This document shows positions 28,216 to 39,800 of a stretch of 64,000 nt of DNA, in pieces (positions within the stretch are counted from its first letter, which is position 1; the number at the start of each line of letters is the position of its first letter). Source of the DNA: Gossypium raimondii. Lineage: Eukaryota; Streptophyta; Magnoliopsida; Malvales; Malvaceae. Where the stretch lies: assembly GCF_025698545.1 (NCBI RefSeq), contig NC_068569.1, forward strand, positions 7,626,001-7,690,000, written 5' to 3'. Under the pieces are notes generated by a model. It was given only the letters and a program-made list of their open reading frames with translations, was not told the DNA's origin and did not search any database. Position numbers and translations under genes: made by a program.

Positions 28216-29731
28216 AATCTCCATCTTGACTCATATTTCTACAACGCCATCTTTGCCAAATCCCGCCATGAGCCTATCTTGAACTATGCAAGGAATTAAC
28301 TGAGTCGAATCTGTGCTTAGAAACTGGAAGACTTCTAGCCTTCGAATTGTACACTGCCAAATCAAAACTAACACGGGTCTGATTTTCACGAACACAATGC
28401 CCTAACTTTTCAAAACCTATATCCACAAGAGAACATCTCTTCAACGAAACGATCATACATTTTTCCCTCTTATAACCAAGTTGCCTCCGCTCCAAACGAG
28501 TTGACTTCGACTCTGTAACGGGCGAGGGACGTCCGATTTCACCGGTCACTGTAGAACCTTCCAGAATATAAAGACTGCCAGTTCTTTTACCTTTTAACAA
28601 AACGAGAGCTCCACGAGATACTTTAATGCCACTTGACTCAATGTTGATTCTGCGTCCTTTCAAGTCTAAAATACTCAAGGAGATGAGATTCTTTCGTAAA
28701 TCAGGTACATACCTGACATCTGAGAGTGTCCTAATCGTCTTATCATGTATCCTAATTTTAACAGTACCAATACAAATTACCTTGCTAGATGAATCGTTTC
28801 CCATGCGCACAACTCCACCTTCAACCGAACTGTATGTGGAGAATCATTCTCTATTGGGACACATGTAGAAAGAACATCCCGAATCTAGGATCCACTCGGA
28901 CGTGAACTTGGAGTTATCGCTCGTTGACACTAACAAGAAATCATCACCGCTTTCATCGATCAAATTAGCACCAGCTACATCTTCCTCGTTACTCTTAGCA
29001 GCTCTTTTATTTCGCAATTTATAACAATCTGCTTTGACGTGACCTAACTTTTTACAATAGTGACACCTTTTGTCTCGTTTCTTTGATGCCATCAAAACGG
29101 AAGCTTGCCTATCTGCTTTGCTATCCAAATGAAGCTCATTGTCGAGTTTATCTGCTTTGCTATCCAAATGAAGCTCATTGTCGAGTTTATCTCTACTCAA
29201 CAAATGACCCTTCACATCTTCGAACGAGAGTTTGTCTCTTCCATAAATTAGGGTATCCCTGAAAGACTTGTATGAATGGGGTAAAGAGCACAATAATAGC
29301 ATAGCTTGATTTTCATCATCAATATGAACATCAACGTTCTTTAAATCATTTAAAAGAGTAATGAATTGACTGATGTGATCTCTGAGAAGCTCACCTTCGT
29401 TCATGCAAAATGTAAATAGACGTTGTTTCAACACTAAACGATTAGCCAGAGACTTAGTCGCATAAAGAGTTTCTAACCTTTTCCACAAGGCGGATGAGGT
29501 CTTCTCCATCAATACCTCCTGCAATACCGTATTCGCGAGGCACAACTGGATTGCAGACAAAGCCTTTTTATCAAGCTCTTCCCATTCTATTTTATTTAAA
29601 TTCTCAGGCTTTTTCCCAGTAACAACCTTTTTCAAACCGGATTGAACTAGAATTGGCATCATCTGAACTTGTCACAGATTGAAATTTGTCTCACCATCGA
29701 ACTTCTCAATTTCAAACCTTATTGCTGCCAT
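28214..29731 (-). pseudogene. Gag plus partial protease of the gag-only element, three W-to-stop changes
   Basis: The minus-strand ATG at 29731 opens MAAIRFEIEKFDGE. The frame runs through LCLANTVLQEVLMEKTSSA, LYATKSLANRLVLKQRLFTF and the zinc knuckle CHYCKKLGHVKADC to the protease-like motif WILDSGCSFYMCPN. It continues through DVRYVPDLRKNLISLSILD to a tail (SKHRFDSVNSLH) near 28274, a small frameshift, and MAGFGKDGVVEI ending at the LTR edge. In-frame TGA codons occur where tryptophan is expected after NFNL (~29674), after PNRE (~28844) and near the end. A tandem 39-bp duplication repeats KADKLDNELHLDS. The frame was probably one ORF spanning the whole interior. Confidence 0.85.
29112..29189. 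repeat. 39-bp in-frame tandem duplication in gag
   Basis: 29112-29150 and 29151-29189 are identical. Each adds 13 residues (DKLDNELHLDSKA) without shifting the frame. Confidence 0.95.
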
Positions 29732-29778
29732 ATCTGAATGGGCTGATCTATGAAAATTAAACTAGCTCTGATACCACT

Positions 29779-30206
29779 TGTTAGGGATCGACCCAATTAA
29801 GCAACAAGTAACAAAAATAGCGGAATAAATTGAAAAATTGAACACACAAATTTAACGTGGAAAAACCCCTCCAAAGAGGATAAAAAACCACGGGCAAAGA
29901 TAATTTTACTATAATGACAAAAGAACGAAGAGTACAAAAGATGGAGATAAAACTAAACCCCAAACCCCAAAAAACAAAGAACCCTTAAAACGTAAACACA
30001 AAATTCTCTAAATGTGTTATGAGTTCTAATCTCTAAATGGTGTGTTTTTTCTAAGGTTGTAAAAGAGCCTATTTATAGGCTAAATTCACATGTCAAATAA
30101 TAATAAAATAATCTAAACTAATCAGTGTTTGATTGAAACAAATAAATAAATCTTAACTAGAAGATTATTTTTCAAATTTGACTGAAAATAGGAGTCATAC
30201 TTAACA
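29779..30206 (-). repeat. 5' LTR of the gag-only element
   Basis: 428 bp. In element orientation it starts TGTTAAGTATGACTCC and ends GGTCGATCCCTAACA, followed by the primer-binding site. Confidence 0.92.
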
Positions 30207-30639
30207 TAGATGATATAATTGTGGTACCTATGATGGTACATTGGTTAGGCACCTAGGATGATTGTTTTGACATATTTTGGATGTGTTTGATTGTGTTTTG
30301 AATTGGTTAAACAAATGATTTTTGAGTTGCTTATTGTTCAAGCTTGTATCCATATGGCCAGACACACGGGTGTGTGAACCCTGCAGCTTTGAAAATTTTT
30401 AATATTTTACAAAAAATTCTCTGAGTCTCCAAATTAGTCCCGATTTGTTTCTAACAAGTATTTTGGGTCTCGAGGGCTCAAATAAGGGAAATTATGTATG
30501 AATATAATTGGTTTTTAACCTGAATATTATGTGATATCAATGTATAAATTTATGTCTGTTTGATCGATAAGTTTCAATAAATACTTTGAAACCCTATTCC
30601 AGTGACAGATGTGGGTTAAGGGTGTTACAACATGCATCT

Positions 30640-31800
30640 GATTTCCCAGAATACTCAAATATAATACATTTCCAAAGGTTGGCGCCAAATCCCAAATCAA
30701 AAGAGTTGGTTGTAAGTCAACAATTCCCAAATAAGGAAGAATGTTTAGTTGTCATCAAGAAGTATAACATAAAAGTGTTGTGGACTACAAAATCGTTATA
30801 TTTAAATTGACATTATATATCGGGGAGTGTTGAAGGTCTACAGAAGGTTGCAACTGGCGGTTACAAGCTACATTGATGCATATGTCACAACTATGGAAGA
30901 TTCAAAAATATGTAGGGCCTCATACATGTACTGCTACTAGAATGACACAAGATCACAAGAAACTATATTTGACATTAATTTGTAATTGCATCATGCCACT
31001 AGTGAAAGACATGCCCACCATTCTTTTATCGATCTTAATTGTCGACATAAAATCCCGGTTTCAATATAAAATGCCATACATGAAAGAGTGATGGGCTAAA
31101 CAGATGGTGATGGAATTGTTATACGGTGATTGGGCTGCATTCTACATTGAATTTCAGGGTGGTTAGCCGCGATATAGGAGTACATGCCAGAGACTATGAT
31201 TGACTTGTAGATACTGTCTACTTATGGCCCGAATGACCAACTAGATCCAAGGAAAAACAATTTCCACCGTTTTTTTCTGGACATTCGATCCATGCATTAG
31301 GGTCTTTTCTTATTGTAAGTCGTTTGTGCAAGTTGATGAAATTTGGTTGCATGAGAAATATACGCAAATCCTCCTTATTGTGGTTGCATAAGAAGATAAT
31401 CAGAACGTACTACCGATAGTGTTTGTCATTGTGGAGAGTGAGAACATGGAATCGTGATAAATTTTCTTGATGAACTTGTAGAGGCATATTGTTATACAAC
31501 ACAAAATTTGCATTATTTCTAATCGATTACAAGGGCTAATTGTGACGATTAGACGTTCCAAAGTTTCGTTTACTGCATTCGACACATTGCAATTAACTTT
31601 CATAGGGACTTTAAGAAATGACATCTTGTACAATGTCCAAGATTGCAGCAGTAACAAACAACTGTCTATATCTTGTGCATCGTGTTTGTCGCCAAATAAA
31701 GCTCACGATATAACATTACTAATACCGTTGAACCCCAACTATATGAGCGAGAAATTGAAAATCTACCAATATAGGCAAGTACATCAGGTGGACGTTATTG
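30640..31800 (+). pseudogene. Decayed MULE (Mutator-like) transposase
   Basis: Broken frames spell a MULE transposase in order. From ~30645: FPEYSNIIHFQRLAPNPKS and QQFPNKEECLVVIKKYNIKV (N-terminal MuDR region). ~30890: KIQKYVGPHTCTATRMTQDH, CNCIMPLVKDMPTI and FQYKMPYMKE. ~31320: FVQVDEIWLHEKYTQILLI, around the first catalytic Asp of the DDE domain. ~31420: VFVIVESENMES. ~31560 onward: degraded YCIRHIAINFHRDFK-like text. Many stops and frameshifts occur throughout and there is no functional product. Terminal inverted repeats were not found. Confidence 0.8.
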
Positions 31801-31804
31801 TTAC

Positions 31805-32115
31805 ATGAGTCTGGTGTGAGTACCCCAACTCCATTATATACGTTCGAGTAACAAACATCTTCTCCCACTCAGAGACAGTATTCGGTGAAGTTCTGAATTT
31901 TAACAGCACAATCACCCGGTGATCGTCCAAGCAACTGATAACAAAGCAACGCAAGTTTGATTAGTTTACCTGAACCCGTGACCGTTGCACCGCCAACCGA
32001 GAGCTCAAGTTACAATGCAACATCTTTTAAAGTAATGGTGCACTCCCCACATGATAAATGAAATGTGTGGTCTTCGGACGCCACCTCTCAACTAAATTTG
32101 ATATCAAGTCGGCCA
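31805..32115 (-). pseudogene. Decayed plant mobile domain (PMD/MAIN-like) fragment
   Basis: On the minus strand, from ~32115 leftwards, frames read LVERWRPKTHTFHLSCGE after one frameshift, then CTITLKDVAL, SVGGATVTGSGKL and LLGRSPGDCAV. This is the start of the plant mobile domain found in MAIN/MAIL1-type proteins and in many MULE and gypsy elements. It has in-frame stops and is truncated. It lies opposite in strand to the adjacent MULE transposase relic. Confidence 0.65.
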
Positions 32116-32372
32116 TGATGCTGACTTGAGTTGGTATATTTGGTTGTACTGTAATTATTTTAACTGCTACATGCTGCTACCTTAATTTTCGGGCTTGATG
32201 CTAAGAGGGTTGACACAAGCACAAGCAATTTATGAGGCACATTCAAAAGTTATAACAGCACCATATCTCTCTGCCTATAAATTGAGCGCCTGATAACAGC
32301 TCTTCAGCAACAGCCATTAATGGCAAAACCACCGAGCCCAAGCTAGTCCCTGCTGATATTGAAGCTTCTGAA
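32116..32372. promoter_or_regulatory. Promoter and leader of NPF copy B, TATA box at 32276-32282
   Basis: TATAAAT at 32276-32282 lies ~100 bases before the first in-frame ATG at 32373. A short out-of-frame upstream ORF begins at the ATG at ~32316 (MAKPPSPS then stop). The decayed plant mobile domain fragment ends immediately upstream, so the remaining promoter is short. Confidence 0.45.
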
Positions 32373-32424
32373 ATGCCAGATTCCATGACCAAAAAGGGTG
32401 GTTTCATCACCTTATTCTTCATTT

Positions 32425-32472
<48 letters not shown>

Positions 32473-34968
32473 GATATTCTAAGCTCCCGCCTACAGTTAT
32501 GCATGTTACATAGACTTGGAGCAACATTTGGAGGGTCTTAAGCATATGATTTCTTCTCTGACTTTAAATAGCATGTTACAGATTGGGACTAACATTTGTG
32601 TATTGTCGGGCACGCAATAAGCAGGGACACTGTCGGGAGTGATGTTGTCTGGTTTCGGATGGTTAGCAAACCTGATCGTTTATCTGGTTCAGGAATTCAA
32701 TGTGGAGAGCATTAATGCCACTCAAATTGCCAACGTTGTTCATGGTTGCATAAACTTGCTTCCAGTACTTGGAGCAATCATTGCTGATTCATTCTTGGGA
32801 AGTTTTCATGTTGCTGCAATTTCTAGCTTTATATCTTTTCTGGTAAACTTAATCTTGCTTTACATTTCATTCTTCTTAATCCTGGCCGGTCAAGTAACTT
32901 CATTGATCAAATTTAAACTTTTCTTTTTCAGGGGATGATTCTGCTGATTTTAACAGCAAAGCTTAGCTCTTTGAAACCTCCACCATGCGAGATTGGTTCA
33001 AGCTTCTGCAGAGCTCCATCTAAACTACAATATGTAGTCCTGTATTTAAGTATAACAACGGCGTCTGCAGGGTTAGGAGGAAGCCGATATACGCTAGCAA
33101 CATTGGGAGCAAACCAACTTGATAAGCCTAAAGATAAAGAAACTTTCTTCAATTGGTTCTTCTTCACTGTTAATGCATCTAGCATAATAAGTTCCACTGC
33201 AATTGTCTACGTCGAGGACAGCATTAGCTGGGCTCTTGGATATACCATATGTTTTGCTGCTAATTTCATTGCTTTAGCTGTTTTCTTGGCCGGACAACGA
33301 TTCTATCGATGTGACAAGCCTCAAGGGAGCCCGTTTACTGGTCTGCTTCGTGTAGTTGTCGCTGCTGTAAGGAAAAGGAAGGTCTTGCTCTCATCAAGAA
33401 GTGAAGATTATTACCATGAACACTGCGAAACGAGTAAGGTTATGCCTGTAACAGCAAATGGGTGGTTCAGGTAAAAACTCATAATTTACAAATTCACATT
33501 ATTCATAAGCAATTATTAGATCCATTAAAGCCTATACTTTCATTTTAAAAAAAAAGTGAATAAAGTTCAAATACTCCAATTAAAGCATTATCCCATGATA
33601 TCGATGTCAACCTTAGGCAACTAAGACATTAATTGGCATGGTTTAGGAAGATTCTTCCATGATGATTTACAGAGTATGGGCATAAAAATCATGGTCGATC
33701 CTTATCCAAGATCATCTTTTTAAGTGTAACATCAATATGGGTGAGGGTTTCCCATAACTCATTGTTTGATCACATGAAATACCATATGATTCGAAGGTCA
33801 TGCACAAGAGGTATGATGATCTACCTTCTGTTCTGCACATCACACGTAGAGATTTCAACAGTGAGCCTTTTTAAGTTGTAATCATTAGATGCATGACATT
33901 TTAATATAGTGGTGAGCCCATGGCATGTGCTCTAGTCAACCCTCGTTCAAGAACTTGAACTCTTACTTTTAGTGAGTTTTGACACCACTCTTCAAAGAAC
34001 TGCAGAAAGGACAAAAGATATTTTCATATGAAGAAATAAGACATGAAATGAGCGGCTTAGAATGGCATTCAATAAGTTTTTTGAATTCAAATCTCAACAT
34101 TTGAAACAAATTAAGCTTTGGATGTAGGTTTTTGAACCGAGCAGCGATGAAAACCGAAGGAGACATCGATTCAGATGGATTAATTGCAAGACCATGGAAG
34201 CTATGCAGTTTAGAGCAAGTAGGAAATCTGAGAACTGTAATAAGACTTGTCCCAATATGGTCAAGTGGTATATTTCTTATAACCCCGGTAGCAATCCAAT
34301 CCAGCATTGCAGTTACCCAAGCTCTATCAATGGATCGTCACCTTGGTTCCAATTTCAAGATCCCTGCAGCGTCAATTATAGTTGTGATACTAGTATCCTC
34401 ATCCTTCTTCGTAGCCCTGTTTGATCGTTTCGTATTTCCCACGTGGCAGAAGCTGACTGGCCGGCCTCTGACGTTGCTACAACGAATAGGAATAGGCCAC
34501 GTGATCATTGTCCTAAGCATGGCAATTTCAGCAATGGTGGAGTCAAAACGGCTCAAAACAATCCAAGATAACAAGCTTGAAGCACTTCCTGGTGCCATAG
34601 TGCCTATGCAAGTCTGGTGGTTATTTCCTCAGCTTGTTGTGATTGGTATAGGTGATGCATTCCATTTTCCAGGACAAATTGCATTGTATTACCATGAATT
34701 CCCAGCCTCTTTGCGAAGCATCGCGACCGCCATGGTTTCTTTAGTTGTCGGCATTGCTTTCTATGTCAGTACAGCTCTTGTTGAACTAATCAGAAGACTT
34801 ACAGGATGGTTGCCTGGAAACATAAATAGTGGAAGGCTAGATAATCTGTATTGGATCTTAGTTACAGCAGGGGCACTGAATTTTATGTACTTTTTAGTTT
34901 GTGCCAAGCTGTACAAGTGTCGAAATATTGAAAAGGAAGTGGATGCTAACTCCGGCTTTGATATATAG
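32373..34968 (+). CDS. NRT1/PTR family transporter, NPF2 clade, NAXT-type (copy B)
   Basis: Paralogue of the gene at 17771 with the same four-exon plan: 32373-32427, 32625-32842, 32932-33470 and 34128-34968 (1653 nt, 550 aa from this ATG). Exon 2 is the same length as in copy A and exon 3 is one codon shorter. Shared motifs: ESINATQIANVVHG, LGAIIADSFLGSFHV, VYVEDSISWALGY, FYRCDKPQGSP, FLNRAAMKTEGD, MDRHLGSNFKIPAAS, AFHFPGQIALYYHEFP. No stop or frameshift is seen after the start. The start is uncertain: the reading frame stays open upstream to ~32287 (reading NSSSATAINGKTTEPKLVPAD) with no ATG, so either ATG 32373 is used and the N-terminus is short, or the ancestral start was lost. NAXT-type nitrate/anion transport is inferred from family. 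Confidence 0.88.
32429..32469. repeat. (TC)n tract at the start of intron 1 of NPF copy B
   Basis: About 20 TC repeats directly after the splice donor, the same position as the (CT)12 in copy A. Confidence 0.95.
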
Positions 34969-36814
34969 TGGTGATCAAGAAACAAAGCTGGAAGGCCTAG
35001 TGTGTCTTATCCCCAAATCAACCTGCTTGAAATTTAAGACTCTCAACTCAAAAAAATCTCATGGTCATGGGAATATTGGAAGGTTTGGTTTAATAGATTA
35101 GAAAGATCTATGTAGAGCCAAATACCCTTCATTTAGTGATGTTACATATTCAAAAAGAAGAAAATGACAAAAAAGTCACCATTAAACTCTATTGGTTCAT
35201 GTAATAATTGTAGCTATCTGTAAGAGGTAACATCTTAATCCGGATTACTAACATATTTGCAATCTGTCCCTTTCTATCAGAAAAGAATAGGACAAAATTC
35301 CTTTCAATGAAAAGTACAAGGTGATAAAACAATGTAAAAATAAATAAATTAAATAAAGAAAAATAAGAAAATCTCAAATGTATGTTTGTTTCATTGAAAA
35401 TAACTTTTATGAAATATTTTAAGAAATCTACCAAACAACAAAAAATTTACCAAACAACAAAAAATCTTTTACGCAAATTCATCTAAACACCAGAAAATAT
35501 TAATTTTTTCAAAAAAATAAATTATTTTCTAAAAATCATTTTCTGAAAGTTATTTTCAATGAAAGAAACGGATCCTAATACTAAAAGTATTTTCCTAATT
35601 CTTGAAGAAAGATGATGATTAATTTTGCACCAGAAATCTGTAGAGAGTGGTTCACCATCCGCTAGTCAAAATGAACATAGAAAGATGGAAAAGTACCCAT
35701 GACTGACTGGCTGGAATCACTTGATAAAGTACCCACTTTCTTAATGCATTCTGATGCAATGTACTATTATTACGTTTAAAAATGGGCTGTCCCATGTCCA
35801 TTATTGGCAAATGCTTTATTCTGTAGTTTAACTGTTTTGGGATATGTAGATAAATGCTGATACTTCTTTGAAATCATAATGGGATTGAAATATGGTAGGA
35901 CCTTTTTTCTGCTGCTGTTTCCTCGTGTTTTCCACAATAACTCTATCGAAGTCCAATATCTTAAAGTCTACATCTCAAAGTATTGCTTTGAAATTTAAGG
36001 GTGGAAAAAGTCATTTTCAGTCACCCCATTTGAATATTGCTTGTTAAAATTCGCCTGTCAACATACATACATACAAACACACATACATACATATAAGAGC
36101 ACACTATCCCAGTAGTTCTAATCTTTACCATAGCTGAAAATGAGATTATATTGTTCCACCTAAGAACAAAACAAAAGGGAACTCTAAAAGCCTTATCATT
36201 TATTGAATCGTGTTTTTCCCTGTTCATCCAACTTCCAATTTTGTAAACCTCTGGAATTTCCAAGGCTGAACCACAAGCAGAGACTTTAAACATCAAAGAA
36301 GCGAAGGAAATGAAGGCTTTGATGTTGGGACGAGTAGCTTCCTTTCTCTGTTGATGGCAAGGCATCTTTCATTGATTGGAGATCCTAACTTAATCCTCCA
36401 CCACTGCCGGTAGAAGGTCAAAACAAAGTACCAACTATATGAAAAGTCTATCCACTCAAAAGTCCATGTTACAGATTTTTTTAACCATGTATGCCCCATC
36501 CCATGTTCATAAAAATCTCTTGTCAGGTGGGTTAACTAGGACAAGAATAACAGAAGACAGTTCCCAGCAAACTACACACTACTTGGTTAAATCACAACAT
36601 CAGAATACTCTTAATTACAAAGGGAAACAGCTAGCATGCGTTATAGCAAGATTTAAGATTTTTTCATGTTTTAACAAAATCGAATAAGGTCGATGCTTTT
36701 CTAGTTAGATAATCATAAAATAACAGCATTTTGACCTTGGACTGCTTGATGAATAGCTTTATGCCTCAGTAGGATAGATTTTAGTCTTTGCCAATATACC
36801 TCCACTTCTAATAC
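34969..36814. other. Intergenic between converging NPF copy B and SERRATE
   Basis: No gene seen. It contains the 3' UTRs of both neighbours, a truncated copy of the family-1 repeat (35340-35578) and a CATA-rich microsatellite at about 36057-36093. Confidence 0.6.
35340..35578 (-). mobile_element. Truncated, inverted copy of the family-1 repeat at 4820
   Basis: Read on the minus strand it begins GGATCCGTTTCTTTCATTG, then AATTAATATTTTCTGGTGTT, AATATTTCATAAAAG and ACATTTGAGATTTT, matching ~4820-5010 almost throughout. It has a local duplication (two TTTTTTGTTGTTTGGTA units). The far end of the element is missing. Confidence 0.7.
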
Positions 36815-39800
36815 CTATAAGCTCCTGTAGTCTATAACAGTGACTTCATCCTCAGGTGCATCTAGGTCTTGATAACTGCATAAATAAAACAAGGCAAGCT
36901 TTACAAACATGACTGTAGAAGAGATAAAGAGAAACACTATAATACTAAAATAACATAGGAAATCTTCATCCAATTAATAGTAAATTGTTAAAACATAATG
37001 TAGTGTTCTCATGGCTTAGACTTCACACTCACATACTACTACACGGAAAGAAGCAAAGTAAATGAAAAATCGAAATACAGAAAATTGCATCTATTTTCTA
37101 TCTTCCAAAACCATAAGAAACAGGAAACTGCTCAGAAATTGTGAATTCAAAGGAAAGCGGGGCAAGGAAAGGAACTTGTGAGCATATTTCAATGTCAATA
37201 TAGATTTCAGAAGGTGAGGAACAGTGTTTTATAGATTAGTTACAAGGACACTAGAGTCATTTAGATATAAGCAAGTTCCCCACCACCATATTTTGGAAAA
37301 AAAAAACATTATAGGAAAAACATAGAAGCCAACACTATGTATAATTAAAATATATTTTGAACTAATGAAATCACAACATTTAGAAACATGAACTGCACTC
37401 TCTAATTCTGTATTCAAGTAGACAAGTATTAAGGCTAAGAACTGCAAATAAAACAGCTGCAATACATCCCAATTGCTTTCAAACAGTCTCAAGCAAACTT
37501 ACCTTCTTAAACGACGAGGATCCTGTTGAAAGCCAGGAGGCAAAAGAAAGGGGGCTGGTCCACTTAAATTAGGTCCAGGACGTCCCCCTCTAGTATTGCC
37601 TTCGTAAGGAGGACCACCCTGCTCTCTGAAGACCTGCATTGCAAGTTCAGGTGGAGCTGGAACGAAGGGGCCCAAAGGACTGCAATTACACACATATGAG
37701 ACCTCAAGAAAATAATAAGCTCATTACAGCTACTTCTAGAACAGCATGAGACCTACCCAGCACCAGGAACAGGCATCAATACTGGTGGAGGTGCAATATC
37801 TGAAGAAAATGGAGCTGCAACATGCATCCCTTGACCACCAAAAGCATCAAACATTGGATCATCACGATTGCCATCATCAGGACCATCCTTGTTGGATGGA
37901 AATTCACTTGATTGAGGGTTCTCAGACCTATCATATCTATCGCTACCATTTGCTCGATTATCACGTCCTCTACGAAAGCCACGTTCATCTTTCAAGCGAT
38001 TTTCTAGCATTCTACGTCTTGGGGGCTTGTCCTTCTACAACAAGAAAAAAAGAAAGGTGAAAAAATGAGGTTATAAAAGCAGAAACAGAGAACATAACAT
38101 CAAAACAACAACAATTGTAGCATACAGGTAGAGATTGCTGCATAACAGGTGTCCCCCCAGGTGCATCTGGATCACTGTGAATGGAAACAGTGCATATTAT
38201 ACAGGAATCATTAAGATTAAAACAACAACAACAATAAGTTGCATGTAACACCACTTACTTCATGTAATTTTGGTAATAAAGCTCTTCACGAACTTTAGAC
38301 GTTAGCTCCATCACAAGCTCTGGATGTTTAAGTTTAAGATGCTTGTGCACGAATTCTGCAGCATGGAAGAGCTTTGTGCAACCCTTAGCACCACATCCAT
38401 ACTTCCAACCATACTTTTCATCCCTAATCTTACGGACAAAAGGATTCAAAGCTTCAACAGCAGCAGCTTCTATTTTGTCTTTGGCAGTCATTAATTCCAA
38501 AGGATCTTGACCCCTCAATCTCTCTTGCCAGCGTGAGTCAAGTTTCTTTTCCCACTCAGATCCGCTATTAGTAACATCAGAACTCTTTCCCTCTGGTCTC
38601 ACATGCCTAAGACCCTTAGCTTCACTTGTTTCAATCATTCCATAATAATCCAAACCATGGACACGCCACAAGTAAGTTATAAGAGTATCAAGAAGCTCAA
38701 CACCCTCCAGGCCTTTCACAGAATTCGAGCCACGTATAATAACCACCGGACCAGTCAAACTACCACGAGATTTATCTCTATTTACTTTGTCATTGTCGAA
38801 CCCCCTTAATATGTTTTCCTCAATTCCTTTTTCAGAATCCAGTTTACGTACAAGACCCTGTGCTTGTTCAATGTCAATATGAATTCTTCTGGGATCATAA
38901 CTGATCGGGTGAGCCTTAGGAGCAGCAGAAAGAATATCAGTTTCTTTTGCAGGTTCCTTACCATGCCGCCTTCTTTTGTCACCGATGTCAGTTTCATCTT
39001 CGGAATTAGGATCACTAGTTTGGCCTGATTTACTTGATGACAAGGGATTTACCCCAGGATTTCTGCATCACAAATATAAATTAAAGGTTAGCTGGTGGAA
39101 ATAAAATGCCGGGAGCCAGGTTGAATACACAACCAAAGTCAGTGAGCATGAATTTCCATCTTACAAGTCCAGTGTTCCACTCTGTAGATCAAGCAAAAAG
39201 TCCTTTGCAACTCTGCATACAAGTTCGTTCCTCCTAAAAAGATAAGACCAAAAGCATAATATAAAAAATAAAGAAAAAATCCAACAATCGCATGATAAAT
39301 TGACACCAAATCATCAACACCACCACACAACAAAATGCAGGACGGAGGGAGTCCATTGGCTTACTAACAAATTCATGAACTGAAAAATATCATGAAATGT
39401 GTAAGTACAACTAACCTTTCAATAACAGTGACCAAGTTTGTTGGATGATATTTGTCTCTCAACCTACATGCATAAGTAAGTTAAATTAGAACGATGAAGT
39501 GCGCAAATAGGCAGGAATTCAGTAACCAATGTGAAGTACCATTCCTCGTCTTTGTGAGCATCAAAAAATGCTTGTTTTTGGGTTGATATATACTCTGACT
39601 TGTATTCTTGGTACCTTCACAGTAATAAGTAAGAGTAACTCAATATTCCAATTTGTTTAAGCCACAAGTCACAAACAAGAAAAACCAAACAGATGATATT
39701 ATTTCTCATTCGTACCTACGCTCAGCTTCAGCGGGTAGTATATCATCCTCAAGCTCTTGAATGAATTGCTTGTATGACATCAATCCTTCTCTGAAAATAT

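Larger units (their letters stand above)
27821..30206 (-). mobile_element. Gag-only copia-type retroelement (TR-GAG-like), minus strand
   Basis: Complete insertion: perfect TAGAT target duplication (27816-27820 and 30207-30211), LTRs starting TGTTAGGGATCGACCC and ending ACTTAACA in the plus direction, and a full initiator-Met primer-binding site TGGTATCAGAGC on the minus strand (29765-29776). The 1.56-kb interior holds one gag-protease-like frame and nothing resembling integrase, reverse transcriptase or RNase H. It must have moved with enzymes supplied by another copia element. Confidence 0.9.
25694..30629. mobile_element. Ty3/gypsy-type solo LTR (~2.5 kb) split by a nested copia-type element
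   Basis: Begins TGTAACGATCCGATAG and ends GTTAAGGGTGTTACA, the TG..CA inverted ends of a gypsy-type LTR. Subtracting the insertion at 27821-30206 and its 5-bp duplication leaves about 2545 bp. The interior has repeated phrases (GATGAGGCAC..GGTGCCAA, about 27010-27160) and a promoter-like tail (ACTGAGTTTTTACTCAGCA) but no coding domain. No matching target duplication is seen outside (AAGAT left, ACATG right), so one end may be rearranged. Confidence 0.75.

Noticed and set aside
25694-30629. A full-length gypsy element between the two outer ends
   Set aside because: No gypsy pol or gag and no repeated LTR lies inside. The only coding text belongs to the nested minus-strand copia-type insertion.
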